DNA of 64,000 nt from VRUE01 sp963737575 (GTDB lineage Bacteria; Actinomycetota; Thermoleophilia; Solirubrobacterales; 70-9). The notes beneath the pieces are model-generated. The model was not told the DNA's origin, did not search any database, and saw nothing but the letters and a program-made list of their open reading frames with translations. Made by a program: the position numbers and the translations under genes. Each line of letters starts with the position of its first letter. Position 1 is the stretch's first letter. The DNA lies in assembly GCA_963737575.1 (NCBI GenBank), contig CAVTTJ010000008.1, forward strand, positions 1-64,000. The letters are read 5' to 3'. Shown in pieces: positions 58,351-64,000 of the stretch.

Positions 58351-58375
58351 TGGTATGTGATGCTATACGGCAGGG
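58351..58375. promoter_or_regulatory. 25-nt divergent start region
   Basis: TATACG at 58364-58369 lies 6 nt before the rightward ATG 58376. On the minus strand TAGCAT lies 9 nt before ATG 58350. Both -35 regions would lie in the opposite gene's coding sequence, so the two promoters overlap physically. Confidence 0.5.
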
Positions 58376-59311
58376 ATGAAGCTGGAGGGGATCCACCACA
58401 TCACCTGCATCACCTCCGACGGCCAGTCAAACGTCGATTTCTACGCCGGTGTGATGGGGCTGCGGCTGGTCAAGAAGACGGTCAACCAGGACGACCCCAC
58501 CGTCTACCACCTGTTTTTCGCCGACGAGAAGGGCGATGCCGGGTCCGACCTCACCTTCTTCGAGTTCCCGGGCGTGCCGCAGGGCCGCGCCGGCGCCGGC
58601 GACGTCCACCGGATCGTCTGGCGGGTCGCCTCGCCGGAGGCACTCGACTTCTGGGAGCAGCGGCTCGACGGTGTGGGGATCTCGGTCCACCGCGGCGAGG
58701 CCGCACCGAGCATCCACTTCGCCGACCCCGAGGGCCTCGTCCACGAGCTGCTGGTCGTCGACGTCCCCGACGCACCGCTGATCGCCGACCACCCGGAGGT
58801 GCCGGCCGAGGTCGCGCTCCAGGGCTTCCACGCAGTCCGCGCCTACTCGGCGGCGCCGGACGCGAGCAGGTCCCTGTTCGAAGCGCTCGAGTTCGAGCCG
58901 ACCGAGGAGGGGGGAGGAGGTTGGGAGGCGCGCGGATCGCAGCGCGGCGGTCTCTATCTATATGACGAGCCTCCGCAGGAGCGTTCGCTGCAGGGCGCGG
59001 GGTCCGTCCATCACGTCGCCTGGGCCTCGTCGATCGACGAGCACGAGGAGTGGCGCGAGCGCGCGATCTCCGGCGGCGCCCACCCGACCCCCGTCATCGA
59101 CCGCTTCTACTTCCGCTCGATCTACTTCCGCGAGCCGAACGGGATTCTGTTCGAGGTCGCGACCCTCGGCCCCGGCTTCACCGTCGACGAGCCGCTCGAG
59201 GAGCTCGGCGAAAAGCTCTCGCTGCCACCCGACTACGAGCACCTTCGGGACCGTGTCGAACCGAACCTGCGCCCGATAGTCAACCCGCGCGCCAAAGCTC
59301 ACAGCGAGTGA
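58376..59311 (+). CDS. Ring-cleaving dioxygenase, VOC family (hydroquinone dioxygenase-like)
   Basis: This is a 311-residue double-VOC protein of the LinE/PcpA/MhqO type. The N-terminal EGIHHITCITSDGQSNVDFY, then KTVNQDDPTVYHLFFADEKG and SDLTFFEFPGVPQG, match that group closely. The iron ligands are likely the His in GIHHIT, the His in GSVHHVAWAS, and the Glu in GILFEVATLGPG. Such enzymes open hydroquinones or catechol-type rings using Fe(II) and O2. A maleylacetate reductase-like gene follows on the same strand, as in gamma-HCH/pentachlorophenol lower pathways. Confidence 0.82.
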   Translation: MKLEGIHHITCITSDGQSNVDFYAGVMGLRLVKKTVNQDDPTVYHLFFADEKGDAGSDLTFFEFPGVPQGRAGAGDVHRIVWRVASPEALDFWEQRLDGVGISVHRGEAAPSIHFADPEGLVHELLVVDVPDAPLIADHPEVPAEVALQGFHAVRAYSAAPDASRSLFEALEFEPTEEGGGGWEARGSQRGGLYLYDEPPQERSLQGAGSVHHVAWASSIDEHEEWRERAISGGAHPTPVIDRFYFRSIYFREPNGILFEVATLGPGFTVDEPLEELGEKLSLPPDYEHLRDRVEPNLRPIVNPRAKAHSE

Positions 59312-59375
59312 GCGCGGAGCGAGCAAGCGTGCATGTCTGGTTCTTCGCGCAGCGAGCGAAGCGCGATCAATTGTC

Positions 59376-60380
59376 GTGAGCCGCGACTTCACCTGGCGGG
59401 ACGCCGACCGCGTCGTCGTCTTCCGCCGCGGCGCCGTCGAGTCCGCGCCGCAGCTGCTCGACGAACAGGGCTTCAACAGCTTCGACCTGCTCAGCACCGA
59501 GCGGGCGCTGCTCGACGCCCCGGCGATCGGCGAGGCGGCGGCGACGACCCACCTCGTCGATCCCGGCCAGGTCCCGGAGACCTCGGCGGCGCTGCTCGAG
59601 ACCGCCCGGTCGAGCAATCTGGTCGCCCTCGGCGGCGGCCGGGTGATCGACACGGCGAAGGCGATCGCCGCGATCACCGGAGCCTCTGTCGCGGCGCTCC
59701 CGACGACGCTCTCGGGCGCCGAGATGACCGGGATCCACCGGCTCCCGGCGGGGTCCGAGGAGCGGGTCACCGGCCTGGTCCGGGCACGGCTGGTGATCGC
59801 CGACCCCGAGGCGATGACGACCCACTCCGAGGCGCGGCTGCGGGCGAGCGCGATGAACGCCCTCGCGCACGGCGCGGACTCCCTCTACACGCCGTTCGCA
59901 AACCCGGTCTCCGAGTGGACCGCGCTGCGCGGCGCGCGGCAGATCGCCTCCTCCCTCGACGAACCGCGCGAGGCCCGCGACCGCCCGGCCCTCGCCGAGG
60001 GCGCAATCCTCTGCGGCTACGCGATCGACTCGGGCCTTTTCTCGGTCCACCACGTCGTCTGCCAGACGCTGGTCCGGGTCTGCGGCAGCCCCCACGCCGA
60101 GACAAACGCCGCGATCCTGCCCCGCGCCATGGCCTTCATGGAGCCTCGCGCGCCCGACGCGATCGCCTCCCTCGCGGAGGCGATCGGGTGCGACCCGGCG
60201 GCGATCGAACCGCGCATCCTGCAGCTCGGCGGCGACCCGGGCGGCCTCGGCGAAGCGGGCGCCGACCGCTCCCGGCTCGAGGAGGCGGTCGAGGCGATGC
60301 TCCAGCGCCCCGAGATCGCCTTCAACCCGCAGCCACCGACCGCCGCCGAGCTGACCGAGATGATCGAGCGCGCCTGGTAG
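59376..60380 (+). CDS. Iron-containing alcohol dehydrogenase/maleylacetate reductase-like
   Basis: This is a 334-residue group III Fe-ADH fold protein, somewhat short for the family (about 350-380). The N-terminal dinucleotide half has NLVALGGGRVIDTAKAIAA and ALPTTLSGAEMTGIHRLPAG, as in maleylacetate reductases. The metal-region motifs are MNALAHGADSLYTPFANP, SVHHVVCQTL and GSPHAETNAAILP. Maleylacetate reductases convert maleylacetate to 3-oxoadipate with NAD(P)H. The neighbouring ring-cleaving dioxygenase supports this over a general alcohol dehydrogenase. The start is GTG 59376. Confidence 0.78.
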   Translation: MSRDFTWRDADRVVVFRRGAVESAPQLLDEQGFNSFDLLSTERALLDAPAIGEAAATTHLVDPGQVPETSAALLETARSSNLVALGGGRVIDTAKAIAAITGASVAALPTTLSGAEMTGIHRLPAGSEERVTGLVRARLVIADPEAMTTHSEARLRASAMNALAHGADSLYTPFANPVSEWTALRGARQIASSLDEPREARDRPALAEGAILCGYAIDSGLFSVHHVVCQTLVRVCGSPHAETNAAILPRAMAFMEPRAPDAIASLAEAIGCDPAAIEPRILQLGGDPGGLGEAGADRSRLEEAVEAMLQRPEIAFNPQPPTAAELTEMIERAW

Positions 60381-60395
60381 CCGGCCGGTCCCGGA

Positions 60396-61097
60396 TCAGG
60401 TCGGCGGACCGGGAAGCTGCGTGAGCTGGACCACCGAGAGGACCAGCATCGCCACCCCCAGAACCACCAGCGCGTACCTGCCGCCGCGCAGAGGGAAGCG
60501 CGTGCTGATCCCGATCAGGAAGAGGACGCTGGCGAGATAGACCGTCGAGCGCACGTACTTGTCCGAAGTCTCGCCGGCCGACTCGCCGGCGGCGAAGGCC
60601 TCATCCGCCTGGGCATCGAGCGCCTTCCCTCGGCCTATCCCGGGTTGTCGGTATTGCGGCATGTAGGTCGGCCCCCGGGGGGCGCTGGGATTGGTCTCGG
60701 GCTTTGTGGCGCGCCAGGCGTCGAATGCGACCCGGAACGCGGGGCGGAAGCGACGTTCGGCGAGGGCCATCGCCTGCCTGTTCCTGACGGTGTAGGCCGT
60801 GAACCAAGCGTTGAAGGTGGACGAGTCGAAGCCGCGAAGCTCCATCGCCGCAAGATTCGCGCGGTTGGCCTTCGTCCTCGCCGCTGATGCTTCGGCCAGG
60901 CCGACGCGCGACTCGGTGCTCCACTTTGCCGCCGCGTAGCCCGACCAGGCCGCCAGCAGCGCCACGATCGCGAGCAGGACCGCCTCGAGGATCGAGACGA
61001 TGCGATCCCGTCGCTCATGGGCCTGCTTCTGGCTGCTCTCCTCGGCCTGCCCCGCGATCTCCTTGCCGACCTCCTGCGGGGAGAGACCCTCAGGCAT
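60396..61097 (-). CDS. Membrane protein, DUF4337-like
   Basis: This is a 233-residue protein. A charged N-terminal helix (EIAGQAEESSQKQAHERRDR) leads into a first membrane helix (VSILEAVLLAIVALLAAWSG). A long soluble middle with coiled-coil character follows (AKWSTESRVGLAEASAARTK, AMALAERRFRPAF). Two C-terminal helices (YLASVLFLIGIST and YALVVLGVAMLVLSVV) complete it. The layout resembles DUF4337 proteins, whose function is unknown. It ends 15 nt from the convergent dehydrogenase gene and lies 11 nt downstream of the HdeD-like gene. Confidence 0.65.
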   Translation of the reverse strand: MPEGLSPQEVGKEIAGQAEESSQKQAHERRDRIVSILEAVLLAIVALLAAWSGYAAAKWSTESRVGLAEASAARTKANRANLAAMELRGFDSSTFNAWFTAYTVRNRQAMALAERRFRPAFRVAFDAWRATKPETNPSAPRGPTYMPQYRQPGIGRGKALDAQADEAFAAGESAGETSDKYVRSTVYLASVLFLIGISTRFPLRGGRYALVVLGVAMLVLSVVQLTQLPGPPT

Positions 61098-61108
61098 CGC
61101 GGGACGAC

Positions 61109-61660
61109 TCAGCCCTCACGCCTGGCCTCGTGCATCCCCCAACCGAGGATCGACATCGCGATTCCGTTGATGATGAAGCTGATCCCGACCAGTATCGCCA
61201 GGGTCGCGAAGCCGATGTTCGGGTTGGCGACGATCACGATCCCGGCCACGAGCTCGACGATTCCAGCCAGTGCATGCCACCCCCGGTTCCAGGGCTCTTC
61301 GAATGCGGTGACGAACCGGATCACACCGATGGCGATCAACCACAGCCCGATCAGTAGGGCAACGGCGGCGACGCCGCCGACGGGGTGCCGGATCAGGAGC
61401 ACGCCGACGATCGCGGTGAGAACGCCGAGCAGCGCGACCAGGCCGCGGTTCTCTGTGCTGCGCATGAACGAGTCGGCCAGCTCTAGGATTCCGTCGACCA
61501 GTAGGAAGATGCCTGCGATCACGGCCAGCGTGGCGAGGCTGTCGCCGGGCTTGAAGAGGATGATCACCCCGGCAACGATGCTGATCAGGCCGACGAGCAG
61601 CAGAAGCCACCAGCCCCATGTGGCCTCGTTCCTCACCTCTGTTTGATACGTGCTCTCCAT
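61109..61660 (-). CDS. HdeD family membrane protein
   Basis: This is a 183-residue protein with six membrane helices arranged as three similar pairs, typical of HdeD/DUF308: WWLLLLVGLISIVAGVIIL, LAVIAGIFLLVDGILELA, VALLGVLTAIVGVLLIRHPV, VALLIGLWLIAIGVIRFV, LAGIVELVAGIVIVANPNIG and LAILVGISFIINGIAMSIL. HdeD is linked to acid resistance in enterobacteria, but most family members are uncharacterised. It is the first gene of a two-gene unit with the DUF4337-like protein. Confidence 0.85.
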   Translation of the reverse strand: MESTYQTEVRNEATWGWWLLLLVGLISIVAGVIILFKPGDSLATLAVIAGIFLLVDGILELADSFMRSTENRGLVALLGVLTAIVGVLLIRHPVGGVAAVALLIGLWLIAIGVIRFVTAFEEPWNRGWHALAGIVELVAGIVIVANPNIGFATLAILVGISFIINGIAMSILGWGMHEARREG

Positions 61661-61768
61661 TTCTGACCTCCCCTCGCCGAGATGAACTCGGCACCGGTTG
61701 CTATACCACCGACACTACCTCTGCTGGACTAGGCTCTGCGCAGGCAGGCCGATGGAAGGAGTCCAGGT

Positions 61769-62152
61769 ATGAGATTGAGCGACAGTGAGGTCATCGCGAC
61801 GATTGCCGTCTCGGACATCGCCGCGGCGCGAGAGTTCTACGAGGGCACACTCGGCCTCTCAGGCGGAGAGGAGAAACCGGATGGGGGCGTCAGGTATCCC
61901 TGCGGGGGCACCGCGATCCACATCTACCCGTCGCCGGCCAATGCCGGCAAGTCGCCCGCGACCTCGGCGGCCTTCCAGGTCGGCGACATCGAGAGCGCGG
62001 TCGACGATCTCACGGCAAAGGGCGTGACATTCGAGCAGTACGACATGGACCCGATCAAGACCGACGAGAAGGGCATCGCCCACCTCGGAGACGGCGCCGG
62101 CGCCTGGTTCAAGGATCCCGACGGCAACATCTTCGCCCTCGACCAGGAGTAG
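61769..62152 (+). CDS. VOC family protein (glyoxalase-like)
   Basis: This is a 127-residue VOC protein. GGAAGGAG lies before ATG 61769, and a TAGGCT box sits about 35 nt upstream at 61730. The first module is VIATIAVSDIAAAREFYEGT with GGTAIHIYPS. The second is AAFQVGDIESAVDDLTAKGV ending WFKDPDGNIFALDQ. The DPDGN-x-F motif is typical of binding-type glyoxalase-like proteins in actinobacteria. No substrate can be assigned. Confidence 0.82.
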   Translation: MRLSDSEVIATIAVSDIAAAREFYEGTLGLSGGEEKPDGGVRYPCGGTAIHIYPSPANAGKSPATSAAFQVGDIESAVDDLTAKGVTFEQYDMDPIKTDEKGIAHLGDGAGAWFKDPDGNIFALDQE

Positions 62153-62156
62153 GCGC

Positions 62157-62861
62157 CTATTCGAAGACGAACCCTCGGTCCCCTGGCTTCTTTGCGTCCC
62201 AGTCGATCGCCCTCGTGGTGCAGAACTCGGTGCCGGGAGCCCAGGTCGGGGTGGGGTTCTGCGGGGAGGGGAACGGGGTGGGCCCGTTGGCGGTTTCGAA
62301 TTCGACCTCCCCGTGGAACCCCTTGCCCGGCAGCGTGATCCCGCCGGTCGGCGTCGAGGTCAGGTCGCGGACCTTGCCGCTGAATTTGCCGGTCTGACGC
62401 GCGGCCCCTTCGGGCCCCGGGCCGCCGATTTCGAATTCTTTTCCCTGCGGGTACTTCTTTGAGACCCCCCGCATCGGAATCGGCCCGCGGGTGATGGTGG
62501 GCAGTGGTTTCGTGTATTCGGGGTCGAAGATCACGACATTCCCCGTCGGTTTCGCCACGCAGTACAGCGTCGCCGCGGTGAGGGTGAAGTCGACGATCTT
62601 CGAGTCGGGGGTCATCCTGAAGCTCACGGTGCCGCCTTCCTCGGTGGTGCCCTTGTAGCTCCCGACCAGGCTGCTCGGCTTCTGATGGTGCTTCGAGTGC
62701 TGGCCCGGGCAGGGACAGGGGTACTTCTTTGCTTCTGCCGCGCCGAGGAATTGCGTGGCGGTGACGGCGGCCGCGAGGATGGCGGCGAACAGCGCGATCC
62801 GACCTCTGCTGATCCGACTTCTGCTCGTTGATTGAAGTGGATCGTCGTTCTCGATGGCCAC
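62157..62861 (-). CDS. Secreted hypothetical protein
   Basis: This is a 234-residue exported protein. The start is GTG 62861. A signal segment (RIALFAAILAAAVTATQFLG) is followed by a cysteine-rich basic start of the mature chain (KKYPCPCPGQHSKHHQKP). A single beta-rich domain follows (SLVGSYKGTTEEGGTVSFRM, TLYCVAKPTGNVVIFDP, KFSGKVRDLTSTPTGGITLP) with two more cysteines. No family is recognised, but this kind of GxYxGxT...VxFxxxxxxxxVxxF beta domain is common among secreted proteins of the group. It is convergent with the VOC gene (4-nt gap). Confidence 0.65.
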   Translation of the reverse strand: MAIENDDPLQSTSRSRISRGRIALFAAILAAAVTATQFLGAAEAKKYPCPCPGQHSKHHQKPSSLVGSYKGTTEEGGTVSFRMTPDSKIVDFTLTAATLYCVAKPTGNVVIFDPEYTKPLPTITRGPIPMRGVSKKYPQGKEFEIGGPGPEGAARQTGKFSGKVRDLTSTPTGGITLPGKGFHGEVEFETANGPTPFPSPQNPTPTWAPGTEFCTTRAIDWDAKKPGDRGFVFE

Positions 62862-62941
62862 CCGATGCTAGTTCACTTCACTGGGTCCGGGGGCGAATGG
62901 GCAAGGAAATCGGTCCAACTCGAGGGCGACCGCTCGTGCGC

Positions 62942-63606
62942 CTAGCCGAGTTCGACGACCACGATCCGCAGCTTGTCGAGCGTCGTGGCGCTCGAACAGA
63001 GCTGGTCGCCGAAGACCTTGGCCGAAATCGACTGCAGGCCGGTCTCGGTCAGGAGGCTGGTCGTGTAGCTGGCCTCCGGGAAACGCGAGTCCTGGCCGAC
63101 AGGTGCGACCCCCGCGAAGATCCTGAGGAACGTCGTCGGAATCCCATTGACGTAGACCTGGACGCCTGGCTCGCACCCGTCGGAGGGTGCTTCGAATTGG
63201 GGATTGCCGACGAGCTCGGCCTGCAGCTGGTAGCTCTTGCCGGCGACCGGGGTGAACGACGTGGTCCCGGTGAGGCCGAAAGGCGTCGGGCCGGGCGGGG
63301 TTTCGGTCGTGGCGCCGGGCAGGTTGTCGCCGAGGCGTCGGCGACGATCACGCCGGGGAGGGTGCCCGGCGCCAGCGAGGTCCGTTGGATCGTGCCCGGC
63401 TTGATCTTCGCGTTGGTGATCGTCTGCTTCTTGATCTGGTTGGCGGCCAGCGTCCCCTTCTTGATCCGGTTGCCGGGGATCGAGTTCTTCTTGATCTGCT
63501 TGCCGCTGATCTTGCTGGCGGCCCAGACCGCGCCTCCGGTGAGCGCCAGGAAGAGCGCCAGGGTGGCGACGACGTTGGCGTAGGTGAGCCTGGGGCGGAT
63601 GCTCAT
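62942..63606 (-). CDS. Secreted repeat-type protein, apparent frameshift
   Basis: About 221 residues after repair. ATG 63606 lies 8 nt after TAGGGT on the minus strand. A signal/anchor segment (TYANVVATLALFLALTGGAV) is followed by short repeats of the type GKQIKKNSIPGNRIKKGTLA and NQIKKQTITNAKIKPGTI. This is a recurrent stalk in Thermoleophilia secreted proteins. At GVIVADAS the frame must shift at about 63326-63332 (one G missing in TCGGGCGAC). It then continues GDNLPGATTETPPGP and a C-terminal beta domain with three cysteines (DGCEPGVQVYVNGIPTTFLR, VFGDQLCSS). The function is unknown. Confidence 0.68.
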
Positions 63607-63666
63607 CGGGCTCCACCCTAAAGCCGCCCGCGCGCGCGATGAATGCAGCGCCCCGATCGCGAGCGA

Positions 63667-63672
63667 TAGCTT
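63667..63672 (+). promoter_or_regulatory. Leaderless-type -10 box TAGCTT
   Basis: TAGCTT followed by GTCGCC and GTG 63679, the same 6-nt spacing as at 52212 and 53806. Confidence 0.5.
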
Positions 63673-63678
63673 GTCGCC

Positions 63679-64000
63679 GTGCCGAGCCTTGAGACCGACG
63701 ACGGCCGTACCCTCGCCTGGCGCGAGGCCGGCTCCGGCCCGCCGCTCCTCTGCCACTGCGGCGGCCCCGGGTTCTCCTCGCTCTACTTCGGCGAGCTGCC
63801 GGAGCTGGCGGCCGAGCGCACGCTGCTGCTGCTCGACCCGCGCGGTACCGGCGACTCGAGCCGGCCGGCCGACGCCTCGGCCTACGACCTCGAGGACTAC
63901 GTCGCCGACCTCGAGGCGGTCCGCGAGCACCTCGGCCTCGACCGCCTCGACCTGCTCGGCCACTCGCACGGCGGCTTTGTCGCGATCGTCTGGGCCGGGA
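63679..64000 (+). CDS. Alpha/beta-fold hydrolase, prolyl aminopeptidase-like (3' truncated)
   Basis: The reading frame from GTG 63679 runs to the window end (107 codons). It shows the oxyanion loop region LLCHCGGPGFSSLYFG, the HGGPG-type motif of proline iminopeptidases with His replaced by Cys, then LLLLDPRGTGDSSRPADA and the nucleophile elbow in LDLLGHSHGGFVAI. The acid and histidine lie beyond the window. It may be a peptidase or an esterase. The start is supported by TAGCTT 6 nt upstream. Confidence 0.75.
   Translation, partial: MPSLETDDGRTLAWREAGSGPPLLCHCGGPGFSSLYFGELPELAAERTLLLLDPRGTGDSSRPADASAYDLEDYVADLEAVREHLGLDRLDLLGHSHGGFVAIVWAG

Noticed and set aside
59284..59375. REP-like sequence with repeated GAGCGAGCG words
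   Set aside because: Only short imperfect words and one 6-bp stem (CTTCGC/GCGAAG) are present, and there is no second copy in the window to show a repeat family.

Overview
The window is high-GC, densely coded DNA that most resembles an actinobacterium of the class Thermoleophilia (Solirubrobacter or Conexibacter type). This is inferred from the proteins: many secreted collagen-like, beta-propeller and RTX-like proteins with short basic tails, two ECF41 sigma factors, a Ddn/F420-type reductase, and tandem DUF427 domains. A second clue is the promoter style: at many genes a TANNNT-like box sits 6-9 nt before the start codon with no Shine-Dalgarno sequence, suggesting common leaderless transcription. 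No rRNA, CRISPR array, intact integrase or transposase was found.

Region 1 (1-11.4 kb) is one plus-strand, translationally coupled operon. Its gene junctions overlap or lie within a few bases. It encodes a peptide/opine-type ABC importer (5'-truncated binding protein, fused double ATPase with an apparent frameshift, two permeases), a class III aminotransferase, a guanidino-group modifying hydrolase, an M20 carbamoylase-type hydrolase, an HDAC/acetylpolyamine-type deacylase, an SDR dehydrogenase and a second class III aminotransferase. Together these could import an acylated or guanidino amine, deacylate it, convert guanidino to ureido to amine, and remove the amine by transamination. The substrate is unknown.

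Region 2 (about 11.9-24.8 kb) is an accessory zone. It carries tRNA-derived fragments that look like old attachment sites (three tRNA-Met-like, two inverted tRNA-Pro-like, one broken tRNA-Val), a pair of about 110-bp direct repeats, broken genes, a secreted protein with eight 56-residue repeats, two collagen-like proteins and two unrecognised element-type genes. Scattered among them are an acetyltransferase, an alpha/beta hydrolase and a polysaccharide deacetylase.

Region 3 (24.8-46.4 kb) is core-like. It holds a DUF427 protein, a beta-propeller lactonase-like protein, a sigma/anti-sigma operon, a cyclic-nucleotide-domain flavoprotein with a UBP zinc finger, a metallo-beta-lactamase-fold hydrolase, a Vgb-like propeller protein between two duplicated small coiled-coil membrane proteins, an NhaA antiporter fused to a DsbA-like domain, an MFS exporter with an ECF41 sigma factor, and a second ECF41 factor next to its AhpD-like partner.

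Region 4 (46.4-64 kb) holds an RTX-like secreted protein, a sigma factor with a membrane anti-sigma-like partner, a run of oxidoreductases (RibD-like, SDR, Gfo/Idh/MocA, LLM, MsrA, Ddn-like), a beta-carbonic anhydrase, a tRNA-Thr, a SHOCT membrane protein, a possible hydroquinone-cleavage gene pair, stress-type membrane proteins and a 3'-truncated alpha/beta hydrolase.

Six reading frames are each broken by an apparent single-base indel in GC-rich sequence, and two genes seem to start at ATC. These may be sequence errors or real biology, and I flag each one.
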